A stretch of DNA of 51,817 bases from positions 137,054-188,870 of the forward strand of contig CP070842.1 in the NCBI GenBank assembly GCA_020342155.1, given 5' to 3'. The translations under genes and the position numbers were made by a program. The first letter of the stretch is position 1; the number at the start of each line of letters is the position of its first letter. The DNA is from Dehalococcoidales bacterium. Its GTDB lineage: Bacteria; Chloroflexota; Dehalococcoidia; Dehalococcoidales; Fen-1064. This document shows positions 8,564 to 16,597 of this stretch, in pieces. The notes under the pieces were generated by a model that was not told the origin of the DNA, searched no databases, and saw only the letters and a list, made by a program, of their open reading frames with translations.

Positions 8564-9292
8564 TTACCTTATCGGTCTCTTCTTTGGTATGCCGGGGCGG
8601 CGGGGATACTGCTCCGGTGTTGCTGATACCTTGTCGATCACCACTAAGTAACGCTTATCGGGAAACTCCGACAGGTCAACCGCTTTTACCTCACGTAGTT
8701 TTCCTCCACACGTATCAATTGCCCGCGATGACTTTTTTAATTCAACTTCAATATCACCTTTCTTATGGACGACCACACTGCCACCAACAGCACAGAAAGG
8801 CAAAGTCAGTTCGGCCAGTGCCGGTAACGGGGCCACCGCCCGTGACAGTACCGGGTCAAATTCCTCCCGGTATTGAGCGTTGTGAGCGACCTCCTCCGCC
8901 CGGCCGACCACGATTTCCACGTCTTTGAGTTTGAGTCGGTCTCGCAGGTGGTGCAGAAAAGCGGCTTTTTTAGCGGTGGCTTCGAGCAGTACCAGTCGTA
9001 TTTGGGGGAAGGTGATCTTGAGTGGGACTCCCGGTACGCCGCCACCGGTGCCAACATCAAGAATTCGGGGTGCAACGCTTCCTGCTGACGGTTGCCAGAC
9101 CAGGGCTACTGTCAGAGCGTCGAGGAAGTGGTTGACCTGGACCTCATCATAGCCGGTGATGGTAGTCAGGTTGACTCGCCTGTTCCAGTCTATTAGCTCA
9201 TGATAGTAGACCTCGAATTGCTCCAGTTGATTAGGGCTGAGCTGCAGTCCGAGACTACTTGCACCTGAATTGAGTATTTTCATACCAGGCAT
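8564..9292 (-). CDS. rsmG: 16S rRNA (guanine-N7) methyltransferase RsmG
   Basis: A 242-residue SAM-dependent methyltransferase that modifies G527 of 16S rRNA. It has the RsmG pattern YYHELIDWNRRVNLTTIT near residue 30-45, then HFLDAL, then the SAM-binding loop ILDVGTGGGVPGVPL near residue 78. It continues with VVGRAEEVA and VLSRAVAPL. The first ATG directly follows the stop of the nitrilase gene (TAGATG); an in-frame ATG three codons later (MKILNSG) is also possible. Translational coupling to the nitrilase is likely. The C-terminus PRRPGIPKKRPI is typical. Confidence 0.95.
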   Translation of the reverse strand: MPGMKILNSGASSLGLQLSPNQLEQFEVYYHELIDWNRRVNLTTITGYDEVQVNHFLDALTVALVWQPSAGSVAPRILDVGTGGGVPGVPLKITFPQIRLVLLEATAKKAAFLHHLRDRLKLKDVEIVVGRAEEVAHNAQYREEFDPVLSRAVAPLPALAELTLPFCAVGGSVVVHKKGDIEVELKKSSRAIDTCGGKLREVKAVDLSEFPDKRYLVVIDKVSATPEQYPRRPGIPKKRPIR

Positions 9293-10144
9293 CTACATCG
9301 GCTCCGGCACTCCAAGATAGGTGATTCTGCCGTAAAGCTCTGGTCGGCGGTCACCGATGAAATCGAGCTCGAACTCACCCGGTTTGATAACGATGCGCTT
9401 CTGTCTTGCCTCTGCCAGCCTGACCTCGGCATAGAGGATTTCCTCGCTATCCCGACTGCCCTCAGCAAGCGTGTCCCCCCCGGCCCTGGCAATCTTGCTC
9501 ATGCCGAGAAATGTGGAACCGCGCTCTACACCGACGCGGTCGGCGGCGACGACATGAACTAGGTTCTCCAGGGCGCGGGTATTGACCACGTAGAGCGAGA
9601 TATTACCTCGGCCGGTCGGCCAGTTGGTCGGCAATGCCAGGATATCGGCCCCTTGCAGGGCCATGACACGTGCTGTCTCCGGGAAGTTGCAGTCGTAGCA
9701 GATATGTAGACCGATGTTACCGATTGGTGTCCTGTACACCTGGAAAGGCTCATTACCCTGGTCAAGGAAGCGGTCGACTCCGAGGAATGGCAGGTGCGTC
9801 TTCCGGTACTTTCCCACCAGCCCCTGCGGTCCCACTAGGATGGCCACGTTGAAACACTGGTCTCCATCAACCTCCAGCATACCAACGACCACGTGTACAC
9901 CTAGCTCGTGGCATAATTCTGTCAGCCTTTCGGTGACCGGACCGCGAATGGTCTCCGCATAAGGCAGTGCCTCTTTCCGGTTGTTGAACATGTAGCCGCT
10001 CAGGGCACACTCTGGGAAGACGATTAGCTCGGCACCTTCCCCGGCAGCCTCTCTTATCCTGAGTGTTATCTTCTCCAGGTTCTCGTCATTTTTCTTGAGT
10101 TTGGGCTCCATCTGGACGGCGGCAACCTTGACATTATCTTTCAT
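9293..10144 (-). CDS. Carbon-nitrogen hydrolase (nitrilase superfamily)
   Basis: A 283-residue amidase/nitrilase-fold enzyme that cleaves C-N bonds of amides or related compounds. The Glu-Lys-Cys triad is complete: Glu in FPECALSG (about 45), Lys in YRKTHLP (115) and Cys in HICYDCNFPE (149). The specific substrate cannot be read from sequence; omega-amidase and N-carbamoyl amidohydrolase are possible. The start is the ATG at 10144, preceded by GGGAGTGTAAC; an upstream alternative adds 19 unconserved residues. First gene of the set that continues with rsmG, with a strong predicted promoter. Confidence 0.85.
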   Translation of the reverse strand: MKDNVKVAAVQMEPKLKKNDENLEKITLRIREAAGEGAELIVFPECALSGYMFNNRKEALPYAETIRGPVTERLTELCHELGVHVVVGMLEVDGDQCFNVAILVGPQGLVGKYRKTHLPFLGVDRFLDQGNEPFQVYRTPIGNIGLHICYDCNFPETARVMALQGADILALPTNWPTGRGNISLYVVNTRALENLVHVVAADRVGVERGSTFLGMSKIARAGGDTLAEGSRDSEEILYAEVRLAEARQKRIVIKPGEFELDFIGDRRPELYGRITYLGVPEPM

Positions 10145-10172
10145 GTTACACTCCCTGTATCTGGTAATGGAT

Positions 10173-10201
10173 ACTCTAGATAGGCAGGGTGGTTTTGTCA
10201 A
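10173..10201 (-). promoter_or_regulatory. Predicted sigma-70 promoter of the nitrilase-rsmG operon
   Basis: Minus-strand TTGACA (10196-10201) and TAGAGT (10173-10178) with a 17-base spacer, about 30 bases upstream of the nitrilase ATG. Confidence 0.55.
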
Positions 10202-10234
10202 GCATGTGAGGTAAGCCCTTTCTAAATAACATTC

Positions 10235-10537
10235 CCGTTTGGGTTCCTGGACCCTCGCCTATTGTTGGGGAAAACCAAGGGGGACACTCCCTTGTACCCC
10301 CGTTCCAGAGGGATTACACCCCTCTGGACACCACAAAACGGTGAGAGGGCAGTCTTCAGGCAGGAGTCGTTCGCACCTTAGAGAGTGCCGTAATATCAGG
10401 GCAGGGGCATGAAAAAGTGTACTAGGGGGAGTTTTAGGGGGCGCAGCCCCTCTTTCCACATCTTCTCCTTCCCCTCTGGGGAAGGAGATTAAGGGGATAG
10501 GGCTTCCATTACTGAACAGAAGGTGAGACAGATGAGA
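10235..10537 (+). repeat. Dispersed hairpin repeat, copy A
   Basis: About 300 bases of GC-rich non-coding sequence that aligns over its length with copy B at 23952. Shared blocks are CCTATTGTTGGGG, a CAAGGG/CCCTTG hairpin and a perfect 8-bp stem (10305-10312 with 10320-10327) around ATTACAC. These are followed by ACAAAACGGTGAG, GTCGTTCGCACC, GGGGCGCAGCCCC and a CCCCTCTGGGG segment, ending near GTGAGACAG. No open frame is conserved between copies. It fills most of the gap between the nitrilase promoter and the enoyl-CoA hydratase gene. The rest of that gap holds only the promoter at 10580. Confidence 0.75.
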
Positions 10538-10579
10538 GCATATCAAAGTGTTACTTTTAATATGACTGAGCATCCGCCC

Positions 10580-10609
10580 TTGACACCTTGTGTGGTGAGA
10601 GTCTAGTAT
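10580..10609 (+). promoter_or_regulatory. Predicted sigma-70 promoter of the enoyl-CoA hydratase gene
   Basis: Consensus TTGACA (10580-10585), an 18-base spacer and TAGTAT (10604-10609), 30 bases before the start codon. Confidence 0.55.
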
Positions 10610-10639
10610 GGCAGCACAGATAACACGAGGAGGAGAGCT

Positions 10640-11434
10640 ATGGCGTACAAGGAAATAATATATACAGTGGAGGACTATATTGCCACGATAACCCTTAATC
10701 GTCCGGAGAGCCTGAATGCCTTTACCGACACCCTGCTCACAGAGTGGGTGGATGCTATCGAGAGCGCCAAGACTGACCCTAAGGTCAGGGTGGTGATAGT
10801 GACCGGGGCGGGGCGTGGTTTTTGCTCCGGCATGGATGTTAAAGCTGCCGCCGGTGGTGGCCGGCAGGCACAGCCGCTCTATGCCCGGAGGCACTACATG
10901 CGCCTCGGCGTGCACCGGGTGCCCCGTGCTCTGGAGAGCCTGGACAAGCCATACATTGCCGCTATTAACGGTCCTGCTGCCGGGGCGGGTATGGATATGG
11001 CCAGCATGGCTGATATCAGGATAATGTCTGATAAAGCCCGGGTAGGCATGAACTACGTGAGGATGGGGCTTCTCCCCGGAGATGCCGGTTGTTATTTCCT
11101 GCCGAAGATTGTCGGTATTGCTAAGGCCCTGGAGCTTATCTGGTCGGGCAGGATGATTGATGCCGAGGAGGCGCTCAGCATCGGCTACGTGACTAATGTT
11201 GTACCCCACGATGAGCTAATGTCGGCCACCAAGGAGTTCTGCCAGCAGTTTACGCAGGCTCCGGTAGCTACCCAGTTCGCCAAGAAACTCCTCTGGCGGG
11301 GCCTTGATATGTACCGGAACCTCAACCTGGAGATGGCCGAGATGGCGATGCTGATTAACTCCACCACCCCCGATACCCAGGAAGGCCCGCGTGCCTGGGT
11401 GGAGAAACGAGAGCCAAAGTGGAGCGGGGAGTAG
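10640..11434 (+). CDS. Enoyl-CoA hydratase/isomerase family protein
   Basis: A 264-residue crotonase-fold enzyme acting on acyl-CoA thioesters. It shows TITLNRPESLNAF near residue 17, the first oxyanion-hole segment GRGFCSGMDVKAA and the second segment AAINGPAAGAGM around residue 110-120. An acidic residue is not obvious at the usual catalytic positions: NYVRMGLLPGDAG replaces the common E-x-x-x-G pattern. Substrate and reaction (hydration, isomerisation, hydrolysis) therefore remain open. GAGGAGGAG precedes the ATG. It is monocistronic, with its own promoter directly after repeat copy A. Confidence 0.85.
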   Translation: MAYKEIIYTVEDYIATITLNRPESLNAFTDTLLTEWVDAIESAKTDPKVRVVIVTGAGRGFCSGMDVKAAAGGGRQAQPLYARRHYMRLGVHRVPRALESLDKPYIAAINGPAAGAGMDMASMADIRIMSDKARVGMNYVRMGLLPGDAGCYFLPKIVGIAKALELIWSGRMIDAEEALSIGYVTNVVPHDELMSATKEFCQQFTQAPVATQFAKKLLWRGLDMYRNLNLEMAEMAMLINSTTPDTQEGPRAWVEKREPKWSGE

Positions 11435-11464
11435 ACCAATCACGGCAGTTAGGGGGTATTTCCC

Positions 11465-11493
11465 TTGCATTTCCACTATCTCTGTGCTAGATT
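11465..11493 (+). promoter_or_regulatory. Predicted promoter of the thiC leader
   Basis: TTGCAT (11465-11470), 17-base spacer, TAGATT (11488-11493), placing transcription start just upstream of the riboswitch. Confidence 0.4.
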
Positions 11494-11518
11494 ATTAAGG
11501 TAAAACATATAAAGAAGA

Positions 11519-11598
11519 CCGCTAGGGGTGCTAACAGGCTGAGAGGCTGATGCCAACCCTGGGAACCTGATCTCGATAATGCGAGCGTAGGGAAGCGG
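11519..11598 (+). ncRNA. TPP riboswitch (THI element)
   Basis: Thiamine-pyrophosphate-sensing aptamer in the thiC leader. The conserved blocks appear in order: AGGGGTGCT, CTGAGAGG, CCCTGGGAACCTGAT, and ATAATGCGAGCGTAGGGAAGC. The closing P1 stem pairs CCGCT (11519-11523) with AGCGG (11594-11598). It is followed at once by an intrinsic terminator, so TPP binding should stop transcription before thiC. Confidence 0.95.
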
Positions 11599-11610
11599 TG
11601 ATAGTAGTCA

Positions 11611-11654
11611 CCAAGGGCCTGTTAGTATTAACTATTGCCCTTGGTTTTCTTTTT
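11611..11654 (+). terminator. Riboswitch-controlled intrinsic terminator upstream of thiC
   Basis: CCAAGGGC (11611-11618) pairs perfectly with GCCCTTGG (11637-11644), followed by a T-rich run at 11645-11654. The inner loop can form a second stem (TAGT/ACTA, 11623-11626 with 11631-11634). A 9-base stretch at 11617-11625 is complementary to aptamer bases 11531-11539, giving a plausible antiterminator. Confidence 0.85.
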
Positions 11655-11665
11655 AGGAGGCGATG

Positions 11666-12961
11666 ATGACGCAACTGGAGCTGGCTCGAAAGGGTATTAT
11701 CCTGCCACAGATGCGGGCGGTGGCCGAGCGTGAGGGAGTCGAGGCCGAGTTTATTCGCCAGGGCATCGTCAATGGCACTATCGTCATCTCGCACAATACT
11801 ACTCGCAAGGACGTGGTACCCTACGGTATCGGACAGGGGCTCAGGACCAAGGTAAACGCCAATATCGGGACATCTTCCGACTTTGGTGATGTTGATACCG
11901 AGCTGGCGAAGCTGCAGGCGGCGGTTGAGAGTGGAGCCGATACTGTCATGGACCTGTCGACCGGTGGCGATATCTCGTCCATTCGCCGTGAAATCATCGC
12001 TAGAAGCACCGTGCCGGTGGGTACTGTCCCTGTCTATCAGGCGGGGATTGAAACAATCCGGGAGCACGGAGCGATAGTGGAAATGACGGTCGATGACCTG
12101 TTTAGCGCAATTGAGGAACACTGCCGGGATGGGGTCGATTTCATCACGGTACACTGCGGCCTGACGAGGTCGGCCCTGGACTGTCTCAAACAACAGAAGC
12201 GGGTGGCCGACGTGGTGTCGCGGGGTGGAGCTTTTATGATTGGCTGGATGCTCCACAACGATTGTGAGAATCCGCTTTACGAATACTATGACCGTCTCCT
12301 GGAGCTGGCCAGGGATTTTGACGTAACGCTCAGCCTCGGTGACGGTATGAGACCCGGCTGCATTGCTGACGCCACCGACCGTGCCCAGATGGAGGAGCTG
12401 CTGATTGCCGGAGAGCTGGTGGAACGGGCATGGCAGGCTGGAGTCCAGGTAATGGTTGAGGGTCCAGGCCACGTGCCCTTGAACCAGATTGAGGCTAATG
12501 TCAAGCTGGAGAAGTCAATCTGCAAGGGGGCGCCCTTCTATGTGCTCGGTCCACTGGTGACGGATGTCGCCGCCGGCTATGACCATATTACCGCTGCCAT
12601 TGGGGGGGCCGTCGCTGCCGCCGCTGGTGCTGATTTCTTATGCTATGTCACACCGGCAGAGCACCTCTCTCTTCCGGACCCTGATGATGTCCGTGAGGGA
12701 GTGATTGCATCGCGGATTGCTGCCCATGCTGGTGATATCGCCAAGGGTGTCAAGGGGGCGGTACAGTGGGACCTCGAGATGTCGCTGGCCCGGAAGCGGC
12801 TCGATTGGGAGCAACAGGAGAAGCTCTCGCTGCAACCGGAGTTGTCACGCCGGGTACACCACAAGCATGATACCACCGGAGAGGCGTGTAGCATGTGTGG
12901 CAACTACTGTGCCATGCGCCTTGTCGAGGACTACCTCGGTATCTCGGCGGGCCGGTGTTGA
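11666..12961 (+). CDS. thiC: Phosphomethylpyrimidine synthase ThiC
   Basis: A 431-residue radical SAM enzyme that rearranges aminoimidazole ribotide into hydroxymethylpyrimidine phosphate for thiamine synthesis. The core is clear: [45 protein letters not shown] and [12 protein letters not shown]. The cluster-binding cysteines lie near the C-terminus as CSMCGNYC (CX2CX3C). This spacing is one residue shorter than the CX2CX4C of the well-studied long ThiC, and the protein is of the short type. Two adjacent ATGs occur (11663, 11666); the second has the better spacing (5) from AGGAGG. It is controlled by the TPP riboswitch and terminator just upstream. Confidence 0.97.
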   Translation: MTQLELARKGIILPQMRAVAEREGVEAEFIRQGIVNGTIVISHNTTRKDVVPYGIGQGLRTKVNANIGTSSDFGDVDTELAKLQAAVESGADTVMDLSTGGDISSIRREIIARSTVPVGTVPVYQAGIETIREHGAIVEMTVDDLFSAIEEHCRDGVDFITVHCGLTRSALDCLKQQKRVADVVSRGGAFMIGWMLHNDCENPLYEYYDRLLELARDFDVTLSLGDGMRPGCIADATDRAQMEELLIAGELVERAWQAGVQVMVEGPGHVPLNQIEANVKLEKSICKGAPFYVLGPLVTDVAAGYDHITAAIGGAVAAAAGADFLCYVTPAEHLSLPDPDDVREGVIASRIAAHAGDIAKGVKGAVQWDLEMSLARKRLDWEQQEKLSLQPELSRRVHHKHDTTGEACSMCGNYCAMRLVEDYLGISAGRC

Positions 12962-13086
12962 TCTGACCGGAGCAATAACCATTTTGGTTACCCATTTCTG
13001 GTTACCGGCATCATGTGCCGTGTCCAGTTCACCTGAAGCTGTAAATCATGGTAAGATAGGCATGGTTTTCTCATCGGAGGGTGAAT

Positions 13087-14295
13087 TTGCATGATGTTGC
13101 CGTAGTTGGTGGTGGGCCGGCGGGAAGTCATGTTGCTGGCAGGCTGGTCAAACTCGGGTACGATGTTGCGGTATTGGAACGCAAGCAATACCTGTCGGAA
13201 CCGGTCTGCTGTACCGGTATTATTAGTCGCGAGTGCACCACTACATTTGCCATTGATGAAGACCTTATCTTCCGGTGGGCGAATGGCGCTAGGATAATTT
13301 CTCCCTCAGGTGAAGTTGTTAAATTATGGCGACCGGAGCCTCAGGCAGCCATTGTTGACCGTGTGAGTTTCAATATTTCTTTAGCCAGCCGGGCCCAGGG
13401 CAGGGGAGCACGCTATCTGATGGGGACTCAGGTCAGGGCTGTTAAGGTACAGGATGACCGTGTCGTTATAGAGGCGGGCTGTGACGGGGAGCCACTGAGT
13501 ATTGAGGCCAGGGTTGCCGTCATCGCTACCGGCTTTAGCCTCGGGTTTGTCGAAGGCCTGGGGCTGGGTAGAATTAGTGACTCCGTTCCGGGAATACAGG
13601 TGGAGGTAGCCGCGCCGACTATCGATGATGTCGAGGTCTACTGTGGCCGGGAAGTAGCACCGGGTTTCTTTGGCTGGCTTGTACCGACCTCTCCCGGCCG
13701 GGCGCTGGTGGGATTATTAGCCCGTCGTAGCCTGGGTACCTATCTGGAGAAATTGATGTCTTCTCTGGAAGCCCAGGGCAAGATTATGGCTGCCAATTCC
13801 GAACCAATGCACTGGGGAATCCCACTGAAGCCTCTGCCGAAGACGTATGGCCAGCGACTGATGGTTGTCGGGACGGCAGCCGGCCAGGTGAAGCCGACCA
13901 CTGGTGGTGGTATCTACTACGGTCTGCTCTGTGCCGATATTGCCGCCGACCATCTGGACCGGGCACTGGCTGCTGATGACCTCTCGGCTAGAAGTCTCGC
14001 CCGCTACGAGCGTGAATGGAAGAAAAAACTGGGACGCGAGCTGAGGGTCGGATACTGGGCGAGGAAGGTCTACGAACGTCTGAACGACGGGCAAATAGAA
14101 AAGATATTTGACATAATGCAGTCCAGCGGCATTCTTGAGGACTTGCTTAAGGATGAAGACCTTTCTTTTGACTGGCACGGTGGTGTGGTATCACGAGTAT
14201 TTAATTACCGGGTTTTCCTCAAGACAATTGCCGCGATGAATCTCCCCACCGGCTTGATAAAGCGACTCACCAGTTGGGGTAGGGGTGGGGGTTAG
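13087..14295 (+). CDS. Geranylgeranyl-reductase-family FAD-dependent oxidoreductase
   Basis: A flavoprotein of about 402 residues that likely reduces double bonds of isoprenoid chains, or a related lipid substrate. The N-terminus holds the FAD-binding Rossmann motif VAVVGGGPAGSHVA and an acidic end of the second strand (VLERK). The family signature PVCCTGIISREC follows. Later come GFFGWLVPTSPGRALVGL and GTAAGQVKPTTGGGIYYGL, the second FAD-contact region. GGAGG lies 6 bases before a TTG at 13087; the GTG at 13081 abuts the site and is less likely. The true substrate could be a quinone or polyprenyl lipid. It is followed by the GreA fusion gene, 33 bases downstream. Confidence 0.8.
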   Translation: MHDVAVVGGGPAGSHVAGRLVKLGYDVAVLERKQYLSEPVCCTGIISRECTTTFAIDEDLIFRWANGARIISPSGEVVKLWRPEPQAAIVDRVSFNISLASRAQGRGARYLMGTQVRAVKVQDDRVVIEAGCDGEPLSIEARVAVIATGFSLGFVEGLGLGRISDSVPGIQVEVAAPTIDDVEVYCGREVAPGFFGWLVPTSPGRALVGLLARRSLGTYLEKLMSSLEAQGKIMAANSEPMHWGIPLKPLPKTYGQRLMVVGTAAGQVKPTTGGGIYYGLLCADIAADHLDRALAADDLSARSLARYEREWKKKLGRELRVGYWARKVYERLNDGQIEKIFDIMQSSGILEDLLKDEDLSFDWHGGVVSRVFNYRVFLKTIAAMNLPTGLIKRLTSWGRGGG

Positions 14296-14328
14296 ACAAC
14301 ATAGTCCTGAAACAGGAGGCATTTCGGA

Positions 14329-15129
14329 TTGACCAGTGGTAGCGAAATAAGCCTAGGTGAAGCCGCCAGGCGTTTCCTCGCAGATCTGCCGGCCGAAACA
14401 AGGAGTAGCAGCCAGCAGGAGATATATCGGTTTGTTCGCTGGTATGGCTGGGAACAGACCTTTACCGGACTGGTCCCGGCTGGAGTGGCAAACTATGCTG
14501 AGCAGCTATCACAGTCGGATGCTGACTACTCACAGAAGCTCGAATCAATCCGTGCTTTTCTTTCTTATGCCAGGAAGCGGGGTTGGAGTAAGGTCAACCT
14601 AGCTACCCATCTAAAAACACGAAAGACTAAGAGCAAATCAACAGTATCCCGAGGTAGTAAGCGGCAGCCAGTGTCACTGACTGAGCAGGGGTACGACGAG
14701 CTAAAAGCCGAACTGACTGTACTGCAGGGCAAGCGTCTTCAGTTGATTGAGGATATCCGCCGGGCGGCGGCAGACAAGGACTTCCGGGAAAACGCTCCTC
14801 TGGACGCTGCCAGAGAACAGCGCGGGCATGTTGAGGGTAGGATCATTGAGCTTGAGGCAATCCTCGGTTCGGCCATCATCCTTGAAGAGGCTCGGGAGGT
14901 AACTCACACCGCCTCTCTTGGCGATGAAATCGTATTACAGGACCTGGCCTCCGGTGAGGAGGTACGCTACACCCTGGTCAGTCCCACCGAGGTAGATGCC
15001 ACCAGTGGCAAGATTTCCGGTGCCTCACCAATCGGCAGAGCTATTGTCGGCAAGGTCCAGGGGAATGTGGTGGAAGTAACTGTGCCCGCTGGTAAGCTAC
15101 GCTACAAAATTTTAAGAATTGGAGACTGA
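14329..15129 (+). CDS. greA: GreA/GreB-family elongation factor fused to a recombinase-like N-terminal domain
   Basis: A 266-residue protein. The C-terminal ~155 residues are a GreA: an N-terminal coiled-coil hairpin (LTEQGYDELKAELTVLQ) and an acidic tip DKDFRENAPLDAA corresponding to GDLSENAEY. An FKBP-like domain ending GRAIVGKVQGNVVEVTVPAG completes it. GreA rescues backtracked RNA polymerase by stimulating transcript cleavage. The first ~95 residues (GEAARRFLADL, then IYRFVRWYG, then FLSYARKRGW) resemble the SAM-like core-binding domain of tyrosine recombinases, but there is no catalytic domain. The start is TTG at 14329, nine bases after AGGAGG. A K/T/S-rich linker separates the two parts. 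Confidence 0.8.
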   Translation: MTSGSEISLGEAARRFLADLPAETRSSSQQEIYRFVRWYGWEQTFTGLVPAGVANYAEQLSQSDADYSQKLESIRAFLSYARKRGWSKVNLATHLKTRKTKSKSTVSRGSKRQPVSLTEQGYDELKAELTVLQGKRLQLIEDIRRAAADKDFRENAPLDAAREQRGHVEGRIIELEAILGSAIILEEAREVTHTASLGDEIVLQDLASGEEVRYTLVSPTEVDATSGKISGASPIGRAIVGKVQGNVVEVTVPAGKLRYKILRIGD

Positions 15130-15161
15130 GCGGGTTTTCTCTGGTTTACGAGGTTCGGGGT

Positions 15162-16442
15162 TTAGCGCCGGATAAGCTTCCTTACGATACTGGTAAGCCG
15201 GAATATAGTGGTTCCGATAAGCGGACGCCGGAGCGCGATGGCATTGTAACGGCAGACCTCGTGACAGCACAGGCACCCGATACAGGTGGCCTGGTTGATT
15301 CTGGTGGTCTCATCTGCAATTGTCGCAGCCCCGGTGGGGCATATCTTAACACACTCCCCACAGACTGTGCAGCGTTTTTTCACTATCCTTGGTTGGACAG
15401 TGGTCTGGCCTGTGACGAAGCGCAGGATGCGACTGGGTAGCGGCCCTGACATTCTTGTCATGAGTAAACGTGTTAGAGTAGCCGGTAGTCGAAAATCATC
15501 AATGGTGACACTTTCCAGGCTCTCACCGGTAACCTCGATAGCTTCCAAATAGCCTACTCCTAATCCCTGCTCGTCACAGTAGCGGATTGCGTCAATATCG
15601 ACCGGATTCAGCCCGATGATGCTGCTGGCTACTGTATCCAGGGCTACCGCGTCCCGGCTGGCAAGGATGACATTCGTTTGCCTGAGATTGCCGTTTGCTG
15701 GCCCTTCACCTTCCATGCCAACAATACCATCCATAATTGTCAGCTGTGGCTTGGTTGCCGCAAAAACGTCGGTCAGCATTAAGCTGAAGTCCTCAGGATG
15801 AATAAACGTGCCGTGATATTCGCGACGAAGGCTGGCAGGAATAACACCATACATGTTTTTAATGCCACCGGTGAAGACGGTGAGTGAGTGGGTCTTTAGC
15901 CTGGGGAGATTAACGATGACATCAGCCTCAAGGGCAATCCGTGAGAGATAGACCGAGTCAATAAGACGCCCGTAACTTTCCGTGGCGACGAATCCACCCT
16001 CACGGAGGTTAACCAGCCGGACACCGGCCCGCTGGCACATCTGCCGGAAGCCGGAGACGCCAAACCCGTCCTGAGGTTCTGACTCAATATCGTCGCCTAC
16101 GGTAATATCAGCCCCGGCCTCTTTCAGGAGTTCGATAACCGCCTCGGCGAATATAGGATGGGTAACTATCCCTCTTTCCGGAGGGGATGCTGGGGGCAGG
16201 TGGTTTATCTTTACGAAAACACGGTCACCGGCCTTTATTACTTTCTCAAGTCCGCCTATTAGTTCAGTACCCTTTCTAACGGCGGCAAGGATTTCATCAA
16301 GGTCGTATTGGCTGGCCCGGACGATTGATACCTGGGCCCGGGGCAGGTCGACTTGTTCCGGGACGTCGGACTCCTGTCTACGACTCACAGTCTGATATGA
16401 TTCCTTTCGAGTTATTACATTCACATTGTATCCTCTTATCAC
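15162..16442 (-). CDS. DUF362 protein with C-terminal double [4Fe-4S] ferredoxin domain
   Basis: A 426-residue protein. The bulk (about 45-340) is the DUF362 domain, with KINHLPPASPPERG, VIVNLPRLKTH and GGIKNMYGVIPASLRREYH. The last ~90 residues hold two cluster motifs, CTVCGECVKICP and CIGCLCCHEVC. Such proteins are widespread in anaerobes and are thought to be redox proteins of unknown partner. The start is uncertain: GTG at 16442 (GGAGAG upstream) or a second GTG six codons later following AGAGG. It is convergent with the GreA fusion gene and divergent from the MFS gene. Confidence 0.8.
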   Translation of the reverse strand: MIRGYNVNVITRKESYQTVSRRQESDVPEQVDLPRAQVSIVRASQYDLDEILAAVRKGTELIGGLEKVIKAGDRVFVKINHLPPASPPERGIVTHPIFAEAVIELLKEAGADITVGDDIESEPQDGFGVSGFRQMCQRAGVRLVNLREGGFVATESYGRLIDSVYLSRIALEADVIVNLPRLKTHSLTVFTGGIKNMYGVIPASLRREYHGTFIHPEDFSLMLTDVFAATKPQLTIMDGIVGMEGEGPANGNLRQTNVILASRDAVALDTVASSIIGLNPVDIDAIRYCDEQGLGVGYLEAIEVTGESLESVTIDDFRLPATLTRLLMTRMSGPLPSRILRFVTGQTTVQPRIVKKRCTVCGECVKICPTGAATIADETTRINQATCIGCLCCHEVCRYNAIALRRPLIGTTIFRLTSIVRKLIRR

Positions 16443-16517
16443 TCTCCATGGCCAGTTCTACGTCGTGATCTGAGGTTGCTTTATCAATAAGCTCTCTGCA
16501 ATACTCCTGTTTGCGGG

Positions 16518-16546
16518 TTGGTTTAGCCACCTGCTAGAATTATATT
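16518..16546 (+). promoter_or_regulatory. Possible promoter of the MFS gene
   Basis: TTGGTT (16518-16523), 17 bases, TATATT (16541-16546). An overlapping TAGAAT lies at the end of the spacer and could serve instead. Confidence 0.3.
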
Positions 16547-16597
16547 CACACGTGTAGTCCCTTCTTGCGATACGGCTATAACATTCCGAAAGGGCCC

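Noticed and set aside
10259..11209. 316-codon minus-strand frame across repeat A and the crotonase gene
   Set aside because: It runs antisense to a well-supported crotonase and through a repeat with no coding conservation; no ribosome site.
11531..12472. 313-codon minus-strand frame opposite thiC
   Set aside because: thiC is unmistakable on the plus strand, and the frame also overlaps the riboswitch.
14329..15129. Integrase or phage gene
   Set aside because: Only the core-binding-like domain resembles recombinases; the remainder is GreA and no catalytic R-H-R-Y residues are present.
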